The notes beneath the pieces were generated by a model. It saw nothing but the letters and a program-made list of their open reading frames with translations. It was not told where the DNA came from and made no database searches. Positions 1 through 6,753 of a stretch of DNA of 40,533 bases are shown in pieces (the stretch's first letter is position 1; each line of letters opens with the position of its first letter). This DNA comes from Bradyrhizobiaceae bacterium (GTDB taxonomy: Bacteria; Pseudomonadota; Alphaproteobacteria; Rhizobiales; Xanthobacteraceae), in contig RXJJ01000009.1 of assembly GCA_003963145.1 (NCBI GenBank), positions 341,337-381,869 of the forward strand, read 5' to 3'. Made by a program: the position numbers and the translations under genes.

Positions 1-641
1 TTGGCGAGAATTTCGCGGCCCTTGGCGATACGCGTATCGTTCACGAGCACGTCAAGATAGTCCCACACCGATTTGGTGAATTCCGGCTGCTGGTCCATCA
101 GATCCATGATGCGCAGGTCCGGCACGAGGTTCGCGGTAAAGCGCTGAAAGTTCGCCGGAGTGACGCCGCGCCGTGCGGCCGCGGGCCACATCGACGCAAC
201 GCAGTTGTTGAAATTCGCGGCCGCCTGGCGAATGGCATCCGCTGTCATTTCCGGATGACCCGATGCGCCATCCTCGCCGCTCCATTGTTTCGCGGGCGTC
301 GCCTGCGCCAGCCGGCGCATCGGCAACATCGCGCGCGGCACAGGCGCTCCGGGCTGCGGAATCGAACCGGTGACTTCGGCGGTTTTGGCCGTAGTCGTAC
401 TGGCGGACGTTTTGGCCACAGGTGTTTTCGCGGCGGACGACTTGGCGAGCGCCGGTTTTTTGGCCGCGGGCTTGCCGGGCGTCGCGGATACGGGACCATT
501 GGAAACAGCCTTGGCCGCGACACTATTCGCGGGAGCCGACGCCAGCGGGCCACCGCCGGAAGAGCTTTGCGCCCATAGCTGTGATGGCCCCGAAATGGCC
601 AGCACCGCCACCGCGAATGATATTGTGCCAAAGCCGCGCAT
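1..641 (-). CDS. Lytic murein transglycosylase (MltB/SLT_2-like), 3' part cut by window edge
   Basis: The gene starts at ATG 641 and runs out of the window at base 1, so only 213 residues are visible. An N-terminal signal peptide ends near SQLWAQ, followed by an Ala/Lys/Pro-rich linker with several short AK-type repeats (about residues 30-105). The segment FNNCVASMWPAAARRGVTP, followed by QPEFTKSVWDYLD, matches the start of the MltB/SLT_2 transglycosylase domain, where residues of the first helices precede the catalytic Glu. That Glu is not in the window. Such enzymes cleave the MurNAc-GlcNAc bond in periplasmic peptidoglycan and leave 1,6-anhydro ends. The ribosome site AGGAGAGG sits just upstream of the ATG. 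Family assignment is from recognised sequence; the exact subfamily cannot be settled from this part. Confidence 0.8.
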   Translation of the reverse strand, partial: MRGFGTISFAVAVLAISGPSQLWAQSSSGGGPLASAPANSVAAKAVSNGPVSATPGKPAAKKPALAKSSAAKTPVAKTSASTTTAKTAEVTGSIPQPGAPVPRAMLPMRRLAQATPAKQWSGEDGASGHPEMTADAIRQAAANFNNCVASMWPAAARRGVTPANFQRFTANLVPDLRIMDLMDQQPEFTKSVWDYLDVLVNDTRIAKGREILA

Positions 642-776
642 GCCCGTCCTCTCCTAAGCCATCCTGCCACAGGAGGCCCGGACACGGTTTCCAAAACGCT
701 AACAGGCGCAAAACAAAGCGAAGATTTTTGCCGGATTGTGGCGGCGAAAGGCCGCGTCCGACTGAATTAGAAAGCT

Positions 777-1805
777 TTATACCGGCGGAGGGTTGCGCTC
801 GAGGAAAGTCGTGCGCTGGTGCCAATACGGATAGGCCAGCGGCACCGAGCTCGCCTCGTCCAGCTTCGCCACCTGCTCCTTTGTCAGATTCCAGCCAACG
901 GCACCCAGATTCTGCTTGAGCTGCTCCTCGTTGCGCGCGCCGACGATCAGGGTCGAGACGGACGGACGCTGCAACAGCCAGTTGAGCGCGATCTGCGGCA
1001 CGCTCTTTCCGGTTTCCTTGGCCACGTCGTCGAGCGCATCGACCACGCGATAGAGATAATCGTCCGGCACCTGCGGGCCGCGATCCGCCGTCACCGGCAG
1101 ACGGCTGGTCTCGGGGCGCGGCTGGCCGCGGCGAATCTTGCCCGTGAGACGTCCCCATCCGAGCGGCGACCACACTACCGCGCCGAGACCCTGATCGAGG
1201 CCGAGCGGCATCAGCTCCCATTCATAATCGCGGCCGACCAGTGAATAGTAGGTCTGATTGGCGACGAAACGCGGGTAACCGTATTTTTCCGCCACCGCCA
1301 GCGACTTCATGATGTGCCAGCCGGAAAAATTCGACACGCCAATGTAGCGAAGCTTGCCGGCGCGCACGAGGTGATCGAGCGTCGCCATCACTTCTTCGGG
1401 TGGCGTCATTGCATCGTAGCCGTGCAACTGAAACAGGTCGATGTAATCGGTGCCGAGACGTTTCAGCGAACCCTCCACCGCACTCAAAAGATGCTGGCGC
1501 GAGGAGCCGACATCGTTCGGCGCGTCTGAAAAGCGGAACGTCGCCTTGGTCGAGATCAGAACCTTGTCGCGGCGGCCCTTGATCGCCTCGCCGAGCACCT
1601 TTTCGGATTCGCCGCTGGAATAGACGTCAGCCGTGTCGAACATGCTGACCCCCGCGTCGAGACAGATGTCGAGCAGGCGGCGCGCGCCGGCGGCGTCGGT
1701 GCTGCCCCATGCCGCGAAGAAGTCGCCTTTGCCGCCGAACGTACCGGCGCCGAAGGACAGGACGGGGACAGTGAGGCCAGAAGCCCCGAGACGACGATAT
1801 TCCAT
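777..1805 (-). CDS. Aldo/keto reductase
   Basis: 342 residues, beginning MEYRRLGASGLTVP. I place the start at ATG 1805, where similarity to the family begins, with GGAG about nine bases upstream; an open frame extends to 1955 but its extra 50 residues look non-coding. The catalytic tetrad of the superfamily is visible: Asp57 and Tyr62 in FDTADVYSSGESE, Lys87 in VLISTK, and His128 in DLFQLHGYD. These NADPH-dependent cytosolic TIM-barrel enzymes reduce aldehydes and ketones. The closest general type is the YajO/Tas-like, oxidoreductase-barrel group of about 340 residues. The physiological substrate cannot be read from the sequence. The gene stands alone, divergent from galU. Confidence 0.9.
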   Translation of the reverse strand: MEYRRLGASGLTVPVLSFGAGTFGGKGDFFAAWGSTDAAGARRLLDICLDAGVSMFDTADVYSSGESEKVLGEAIKGRRDKVLISTKATFRFSDAPNDVGSSRQHLLSAVEGSLKRLGTDYIDLFQLHGYDAMTPPEEVMATLDHLVRAGKLRYIGVSNFSGWHIMKSLAVAEKYGYPRFVANQTYYSLVGRDYEWELMPLGLDQGLGAVVWSPLGWGRLTGKIRRGQPRPETSRLPVTADRGPQVPDDYLYRVVDALDDVAKETGKSVPQIALNWLLQRPSVSTLIVGARNEEQLKQNLGAVGWNLTKEQVAKLDEASSVPLAYPYWHQRTTFLERNPPPV

Positions 1806-2136
1806 GAAACCGGCTCCATCAGACAAACGAACCGCCGATCGGCGGATAAGCAATTCAGCGAGAGAAAGGGATAATGCGCCAGAGCGCATCCAACCAGTCA
1901 CATCGTGGACATGACGAATATGCGGGAAGAAGGCGACAGGCGCATAATTCCGCAAGATGCGGACATTCCGGCCAGGCTAGGCCGTTTTGCGGCCTTTGTT
2001 TTCCGGCTCAAACAAGCTACCAGACCGGGGCTTGACCCTGGCATTTCGGCAGGCAACTTCTTGCGCCGTGACGACTTTATGCTTTAGCCCCTTTATCGAA
2101 TAAGTTGAACTCCCGACAGACCTCAAAGAAAGCATC
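1806..2136. other. Divergent intergenic region between aldo/keto reductase and galU
   Basis: 331 bases without a credible gene. Short frames here lack ribosome sites and family resemblance. It must hold the promoters of both flanking genes, but I see no convincing -35/-10 pair. The only structured element is the hairpin at 1979-2004, described separately. Confidence 0.5.
1979..2004 (+). terminator. Hairpin followed by a T-rich run upstream of galU
   Basis: AGGCCG (1979-1984), loop TTTTG, CGGCCT (1990-1995), then TTGTTTTCC. This has the form of a small intrinsic terminator reading on the plus strand, although no plus-strand gene precedes it. It could be an attenuator in a long galU leader, or chance. 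The stem is only six base pairs. Confidence 0.3.
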
Positions 2137-3012
2137 ATGAAAATCCGCAAAGCCGTCTTCCCCGTCGCCGGCCTCGGCACACGTTTTTTGCCCGCCACCA
2201 AAGCCATGCCGAAGGAAATGCTCACCGTCGTGGATCGCCCGCTGATCCAGCACGTGGTCGACGAGGCGCTGGAAGCGGGGATCGAGCATCTCGTGTTCGT
2301 CACCGGACGCAACAAGGGCGTGATCGAGGACCATTTCGATCGTCCCTATGAGCTCGAAGACACGCTGGAAGAACGCGCCAAGAAACGCGAACTCGAAATT
2401 CTCGAGCGCGATCAGCCGCAGCCCGGCACGACCTCCTTCACGCGCCAGCAGCAGCCGCTCGGCCTCGGCCATGCGGTATGGTGCGCGCGAGAAATCGTCG
2501 GCAACGAGCCGTTCGCCGTGCTGCTTCCCGACGTGCTGGTGAAAAACCGGCCCAGCGGACTGAAGCAGATGATCGACGCCGCCAAGGCAGCCGGGACCGA
2601 CAAGGCCAACATCATCGCCGTGGAAGAAGTGCCGATGGATCAGGTCCACATGTACGGCGTCGTCGGCGTCGGCAAGCCGAAGGGCGACATGTTCGAACTG
2701 AACGGCATGGTGGAAAAGCCGAAGAAGGAAGCGGCGCCGTCCAATCTGTCGATCACCGGCCGCTACATTCTGCAGCCGGAAATCTTCAACATCCTCGAAA
2801 CGCAGGAGCGCGGGGCCGGCGGCGAAATCCAGCTCACCGACGCCATGCTGGCGCTCGCGGCCAAACAGCCCTTCTACGGCTTCAAGTTCAAGGGCAAAAG
2901 CTATGATTGCGGCTCGAAGGCCGGCTTCCTTGCCGCCAACATCGCCTACGCGATGGACCGCGAGGAACTGCGTGACGGACTGCTCGCCGAAATCCAGACC
3001 TACGTGAAATGA
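2137..3012 (+). CDS. galU: UTP--glucose-1-phosphate uridylyltransferase
   Basis: 291 residues, the usual length of bacterial GalU. The N-terminus KIRKAVFPVAGLGTRFLPA contains the nucleotide-binding signature GxGTRFLPxTKxxPKEM; later DYG/ENG-type elements are replaced by the typical GalU blocks EVPMDQVHMYGVV, FELNGMVEKP and GEIQLTDAM. The enzyme makes UDP-glucose from UTP and glucose-1-phosphate, feeding lipopolysaccharide, exopolysaccharide and osmoregulated glucan synthesis (called exoN in some rhizobia). It is cytosolic. The gene converges on the receiver-protein gene with only eight bases between stop codons. Start chosen at ATG 2137, where the conserved N-terminus begins. Confidence 0.95.
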   Translation: MKIRKAVFPVAGLGTRFLPATKAMPKEMLTVVDRPLIQHVVDEALEAGIEHLVFVTGRNKGVIEDHFDRPYELEDTLEERAKKRELEILERDQPQPGTTSFTRQQQPLGLGHAVWCAREIVGNEPFAVLLPDVLVKNRPSGLKQMIDAAKAAGTDKANIIAVEEVPMDQVHMYGVVGVGKPKGDMFELNGMVEKPKKEAAPSNLSITGRYILQPEIFNILETQERGAGGEIQLTDAMLALAAKQPFYGFKFKGKSYDCGSKAGFLAANIAYAMDREELRDGLLAEIQTYVK

Positions 3013-3020
3013 AACGCGAG

Positions 3021-3386
3021 CTAATGCAGCGCGCGCTCCGCTTCACGCAACACATCGAGCGGCGCCCACGGCTTCGCCATGAAGGTGGTTCCGTCCGGCA
3101 ACCGGCGCACACGCGGCGCGCCTGACGTCACCACCACCCGCAAATCCGGAAAGCGCTGGCGCGCAATAAACGCCAGCTCGATGCCGTCCATCTGTCCGGC
3201 CAGCTCGACGTCGGTGAACATCATCGCCAGCCTCATTCCAATGCGATCGAGTATCCGAAGCGCGGCTTCCGCGCTTTCGCACTGGATCACATGCATCTCG
3301 CTCTCCTCGAGCAGAATACTGACGAGCATGCGCTGTGCATCGTCGTCCTCAACGACGAGTGCCGTTGGCCGCAAAGCCTGTGCCAT
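3021..3386 (-). CDS. Single-domain response regulator (CheY-like receiver)
   Basis: 121 residues comprising one receiver domain and no output domain. The acidic pocket is EDDD (residues 13-16), the phospho-acceptor is Asp59 in FTDVELAG, the conserved Thr/Ser is Thr87 in VVVTSG, and Lys105 lies in FMAKPW. It therefore should be phosphorylated by a histidine kinase elsewhere and act through protein contact. Such stand-alone receivers are common in rhizobia. A strong ribosome site, GAGGAGG, precedes ATG 3386. No kinase gene is adjacent, so the partner cannot be named. The segment from DGIELAF to FPDLRVVV is typical of receivers related to hybrid-kinase C-terminal domains. Confidence 0.9.
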   Translation of the reverse strand: MAQALRPTALVVEDDDAQRMLVSILLEESEMHVIQCESAEAALRILDRIGMRLAMMFTDVELAGQMDGIELAFIARQRFPDLRVVVTSGAPRVRRLPDGTTFMAKPWAPLDVLREAERALH

Positions 3387-3405
3387 GGCAAAACCTCCTC
3401 GTTAT

Positions 3406-3437
3406 CCGCCTTGACGATGGAAAAACCATCAAGGCGG
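3406..3437. repeat. Imperfect inverted repeat between tautomerase gene and receiver gene
   Basis: A 12-bp arm pair (left arm has a three-base bulge) encloses a loop of five A. Reading on the minus strand it lies after the tautomerase stop and 20 bases before the receiver gene start. It may end the MarR-tautomerase transcript or structure the receiver leader; it lacks a clear following T run. Confidence 0.35.
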
Positions 3438-3483
3438 CTCAGGTTTCGCGGGAACCGTCAGTTTTTCGGGGAAAGAGGTGCCG

Positions 3484-3873
3484 TTATTTCGGCGCGTACT
3501 GCATCAGGCCGCCGCCAAACGACCAATCCTCGCGCGCGGTATCGCTGAGAACGATAAACACGTCCTCCTTGCGGATGCCGGCCTTCGCGTGAAGATCGTC
3601 GGCGATCTTCTTGTAGAACGCCTTCTTGACGTCAGTCGAACGGCCCGCCACCCAGGTGACATGGATGAAAACGATATTCGGCGTATAGCTCACGCCGAGA
3701 TAGCCTTCGGCCGGATAAATCATCTGGTCGGAATCGTGCAGCGTGATGATCTGGAATTTATCGTGCTGCGGCACGTTGGCGATTTCCGTCATCGCATTGT
3801 AGACGGTCTCGCTCACTGCCTTGCGCAGTTCAGGAGTCGAGGTTTTTGCAAGATCGATTCGGACGAGCGGCAT
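3484..3873 (-). CDS. Tautomerase superfamily protein (4-OT/MIF fold)
   Basis: 129 residues starting MPLVRIDL at ATG 3873. After removal of Met the protein begins with proline, the catalytic base of the tautomerase superfamily. The length and the blocks FQIITLHDSDQM and FIHVTWVAGRS fit the roughly 130-residue branch annotated as tautomerase family protein (cis-CaaD-like duplicates), not the 62-residue 4-oxalocrotonate tautomerase. Substrate is unknown. The open frame extends upstream into the MarR gene, but the N-terminal proline fixes the start. It lies 28 bases downstream of the marR gene and is probably cotranscribed, so it may be the target of that regulator. Confidence 0.85.
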   Translation of the reverse strand: MPLVRIDLAKTSTPELRKAVSETVYNAMTEIANVPQHDKFQIITLHDSDQMIYPAEGYLGVSYTPNIVFIHVTWVAGRSTDVKKAFYKKIADDLHAKAGIRKEDVFIVLSDTAREDWSFGGGLMQYAPK

Positions 3874-3901
3874 GGAAACTCCGGATGAGATGATGGACGC
3901 G

Positions 3902-4318
3902 CTAGGCGTGGGGACCGGCGCCGACGCGCGCCAGGATACGGAATACCGATTTCTCTTCATTGCCGAGCGCTGCGCGCATCTTCGCCTGCACCCTGCGCCA
4001 TAGCGGCCGCGCCTTTTCCAGCGCTGCCCGGCCTTTTGAAGTGAGTTTGACGATCTTGGCGCGCTCGTCCTCGCCCTCACAAAATGTAATCAGACCGTCG
4101 CGTTCCAGGATTTTCAGATTGCGGCCGAGCGTCGACCTATCGAGATCGACGATGCGCGCGAGCTGGCTGATGGTCGGCTTTTCCGCCCCTTCAAGCCGCC
4201 GCAGCACGCGGAACATCGTGATTTTCAGCCCCGAAGGCTCCAGCGCGCGATCGTAGATTTCGGTCGCGGCATGCGCGGCCTGACGCAGCGAGGTGCAGAG
4301 GCAGGGATCATCGGACAT
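3902..4318 (-). CDS. MarR-family transcriptional regulator
   Basis: 138 residues with the winged-helix core from about residue 35 to 105: LKITMFRVLRRLEG, then TISQLARIVDLDRSTLGRNL (recognition helix) and the wing ITFCEGEDERAKIVKLTSKG. An N-terminal CLC motif (Cys6 and Cys8) is present and could act as a redox or ligand sensor, but that is inference. The protein should bind as a dimer and repress the marR-tautomerase unit. A perfect 14-bp palindrome overlaps its own -10 region. The start codon lies only about two bases from the predicted transcription start, so the mRNA may be leaderless; no Shine-Dalgarno sequence is visible. Confidence 0.92.
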   Translation of the reverse strand: MSDDPCLCTSLRQAAHAATEIYDRALEPSGLKITMFRVLRRLEGAEKPTISQLARIVDLDRSTLGRNLKILERDGLITFCEGEDERAKIVKLTSKGRAALEKARPLWRRVQAKMRAALGNEEKSVFRILARVGAGPHA

Positions 4319-4324
4319 GGTTTA

Positions 4325-4355
4325 AGGGTATATACCCTCTATATGAGAAGGTCAA
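4325..4355 (-). promoter_or_regulatory. Promoter and palindromic operator of the marR-tautomerase unit
   Basis: On the minus strand TTGACC (4355-4350) is followed after 17 bases by TATACC (4332-4327). The perfect palindrome AGGGTATATACCCT (4325-4338) covers the -10 element and ends seven bases before the start codon. This is the usual position for MarR autorepression. Binding by this MarR is inference from position and symmetry. Confidence 0.7.
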
Positions 4356-4372
4356 TTATTGCGAATGACATA

Positions 4373-4909
4373 TCAAGATACTTTCACGCCAAAGGTCACA
4401 ACAGCTAGGATTGCGAACATCAACATTATAGATTTATAGAAGAATTCAATTTTGCCGTCAGAATGAAGCTTCCCACTTTCCTTGAAGCGTTTTTCGCTTA
4501 TAACCCAACCAAAAAGCGTTTTAATTAGAGGCGGCAATTCAACCGGGCTAAATTCAGATATTTGTTGCGACAGCCGTATATGCACGTCGCTCATTTTTGA
4601 AATTTCTTCTTCAAGTCTTGTAGCTTCCTTTACGGCTCCTATTAGCAATCTGTGATACCAATAACGATCAACAAAATAAAATAGCGCCGTCATGAATATC
4701 GCAGCCAAACACAACACTGGCGCAAACGATATTCCGCATATCAATCCGATTTTCTCTTTTATAGTGTAACCTACGCCCGCAATGAGAGCGACAACTATGG
4801 TGGCGAAAATATTTCGGACATTCATTTCAACGGTGTTGAAATGTTGTTCCACCTCAATTGCAGTCTTCCAAAGATCTACAATTTCCTTTGCTGACAATCG
4901 ATCACTCAT
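4373..4909 (-). CDS. Three-helix membrane protein of unknown function
   Basis: 178 residues. Three hydrophobic helices are evident at about 33-50, 54-80 and 159-176. Between the second and third lies a charged, helical segment (about 85-155, including HRLLIGAVKEATRLEEEIS) that probably faces the cytoplasm. I do not recognise the family with confidence; the layout of paired N-terminal helices and a helical cytosolic part recalls small membrane effectors, without a motif to prove it. ATG 4909 overlaps the HAD gene stop in TGATG, so the two are translationally coupled. The gene is AT-rich (23 G/C in the 60 bases 4381-4440), unlike its neighbours, which suggests horizontal acquisition. Confidence 0.75.
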   Translation of the reverse strand: MSDRLSAKEIVDLWKTAIEVEQHFNTVEMNVRNIFATIVVALIAGVGYTIKEKIGLICGISFAPVLCLAAIFMTALFYFVDRYWYHRLLIGAVKEATRLEEEISKMSDVHIRLSQQISEFSPVELPPLIKTLFGWVISEKRFKESGKLHSDGKIEFFYKSIMLMFAILAVVTFGVKVS

Positions 4910-5769
4910 CAGAGCCCATTCAACCCCAACAATTCCGGAAAACCAGTTTTCAAAATGGCATTAGCTTTGACGTCGCGCTTCTTCAAGCTCCGATCACGCT
5001 CCACGTCCTCGTCAGTCCAATGAGAGACCTCTCTAAGCAAATCATATCCTGGCTGACCTCTTGCCTCGCCATATTGAGCCCAAACACCAAAAACACGCGC
5101 CTCCTTTGCCATCAAAACATCTTTATAAAGACTATCACCCACGTACACGGAGTTTCTTTGGGTTGATCCAACCTCATCTATAATTTGGCGGAGAATGGCA
5201 GGATCAGGCTTTAATCGACCCTTACCTACTGATCGATGTTTTGTGTTTTGTATTTCGTAATATTCAGAAGGGCGACTTCTAATTTTTTCTAGATAATTGT
5301 TGTCCGGCGTCTCGTGATCATCTGATGTAAAAAGAAAATCAATCAGACCATCGAGACCAAAGTGCTTAAACCGCATGACCGTGTAAAAGGTCTGTGACTC
5401 TGTAAAAACCACTAGAGTTTTTCCCGAACTTCTTAAATTAATTAACGTATCCATTACACCCGGATAAAGGACGAGATGCTTTGTTCTTGCTTCTCTAAAT
5501 TTTTCGATTGCCGGACGATACTTTGCGATCGTTGCTTCAACAGAACCATCTCGAATGATGTCAAGATGCTCGATCAAAAAAGCATACTCAGACGTATGAT
5601 GTTTCTGATGGATGGCGCGAATTTGCTCCTTCAGAACATCTAATGGAATTCCGCTTATCCGATGAATTTCACCAAGCATGGCACTAAATGAATAATACCA
5701 CTGGGCTACCCAGTCGTAGAGTGTGTTATCAAAATCCAAAATTACTGTTCTGAAATCAGAGCCTGACAT
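4909..5769 (-). CDS. HAD-superfamily hydrolase (phosphatase-like)
   Basis: 286 residues from ATG 5769. All four HAD motifs are visible: I, LDFDNTLYDW, with nucleophile Asp12 and Asp14; II, VVFTES; III, the lysine in RLKPDP; IV, VYVGDSLYKD. A helical C1-type cap fills residues 30-110. DxDNTLY resembles the pyrimidine 5'-nucleotidase and phosphoglycolate phosphatase groups, but the substrate is unknown. A TTG at 5787 could add six residues; ATG 5769 has GGAG about 12 bases upstream and directly precedes the conserved domain. AT-rich like its partner at 4373-4909, with which it shares one base in TGATG. The pair looks like a transferred two-gene unit inserted between the marR and SGNH genes. Confidence 0.85.
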   Translation of the reverse strand: MSGSDFRTVILDFDNTLYDWVAQWYYSFSAMLGEIHRISGIPLDVLKEQIRAIHQKHHTSEYAFLIEHLDIIRDGSVEATIAKYRPAIEKFREARTKHLVLYPGVMDTLINLRSSGKTLVVFTESQTFYTVMRFKHFGLDGLIDFLFTSDDHETPDNNYLEKIRSRPSEYYEIQNTKHRSVGKGRLKPDPAILRQIIDEVGSTQRNSVYVGDSLYKDVLMAKEARVFGVWAQYGEARGQPGYDLLREVSHWTDEDVERDRSLKKRDVKANAILKTGFPELLGLNGL

Positions 5770-5836
5770 TGCACGAATCCACTCCAATAAATGTTGGCCG
5801 CATAAACACTACGATATGTCTCTTAACATGTTCTTG

Positions 5837-5854
5837 ATTTGTTCTGCAACAAAT
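5837..5854. repeat. AT-rich perfect inverted repeat
   Basis: ATTTGTT, four-base centre CTGC, AACAAAT. It lies between the SGNH gene stop (5867) and the HAD gene start. It could be a weak terminator hairpin for the SGNH transcript, or an operator of the HAD unit. No T run follows. Confidence 0.35.
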
Positions 5855-5866
5855 TTGTAGCTCTTC

Positions 5867-6628
5867 TTATCTCACCGCAGCCACAATTCCCCGCGCGAGG
5901 CCCCGGCCGACACAATTATAGCCGTCCTCGCTCATGTGCAGGCCGTCGAGCGAGGACAGCGCCAGAAACGGCACGCCGCTGTCCACCGCCTTATGCATCA
6001 CATCGAAGCGGCGGAAATAAGCGACGTCTTCCTGCTGTGCTGCGGCGGCGATAGCCCCCTGCATCTTGGCGTATTGGGTGGCGAGGATCATCGGCGTGAA
6101 CTGCTGGTCCATCAGGACGACGTCCGCGCCCTGCGCCTTGATCGCGCGAATGCCTGTGACGATCTTGCTCTGGAGGCTTTCACCGCTTTCCAGCCATGTG
6201 AAATCGTTGCCGCCCATTTGCCACACCACAAGATCTGGCTTGTGCGCGAACACGTCTGTTTCGAAGCGCGCCATGTTGCCGGGAATGGTGTCCCCGCTGC
6301 GTCCCGAATTGACGATGGTGATGCGTGCGTTCGGAATCAGGCGGAGCAACTCGCTCTTCATGACCTCGGGATAGGTCTTGGCCTGATCGGTCATCCACAA
6401 TCCGACCGTGGAGGACGAGCCGATGGCGACGATTGTCAGCGGCTGATTGGATCTTAGAACGGATGCCGTGCGCGGCAGCTTCGCACCAAGAGGAAAATTT
6501 TTCGCGACCGCGAGACACGTCTCGGCGGCGGTTGCGCCCTGCGCGTGAGCAGCCAGCGGCATCGCGATCGGCGCTGTTAAAAGCATCACGGCTACGCAGC
6601 CTTCGATAATCCTGAATTTAGGCTTCAC
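5867..6628 (-). CDS. Secreted SGNH/GDSL-type hydrolase
   Basis: 253 residues with an N-terminal signal peptide ending near PLAAHAQ, so it should act in the periplasm or outside. SGNH blocks are clear: block I IVAIGSSST (Ser nucleophile), block II NSGRSGDT, block III QMGGNDF (the Asn), and block V DGLHMSEDGY with the Asp-His pair. Family members are esterases or acyl/acetyl hydrolases acting on lipids or polysaccharides. The neighbouring outer-membrane barrel gene makes an envelope polysaccharide role possible, but that is inference. I choose GTG 6628 because GAGG lies ten bases upstream; the TTG at 6637 would be too close to that site. Confidence 0.88.
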   Translation of the reverse strand: MKPKFRIIEGCVAVMLLTAPIAMPLAAHAQGATAAETCLAVAKNFPLGAKLPRTASVLRSNQPLTIVAIGSSSTVGLWMTDQAKTYPEVMKSELLRLIPNARITIVNSGRSGDTIPGNMARFETDVFAHKPDLVVWQMGGNDFTWLESGESLQSKIVTGIRAIKAQGADVVLMDQQFTPMILATQYAKMQGAIAAAAQQEDVAYFRRFDVMHKAVDSGVPFLALSSLDGLHMSEDGYNCVGRGLARGIVAAVR

Positions 6629-6753
6629 GCAACCCAATCCTCGTTCACGAGGCCCGACAAGACCGGCGATCGGTTTCGCACATCAACAGCCCGCCGCGCC
6701 AGAGCGCATTGCCGTTCAACGATTACAATTGCCTAGCGCGTCGCCACCGCGGC

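Noticed and set aside
1806-1955. Upstream extension of the aldo/keto reductase (50 residues)
   Set aside because: No ribosome site and no family similarity; ATG 1805 starts the conserved fold.
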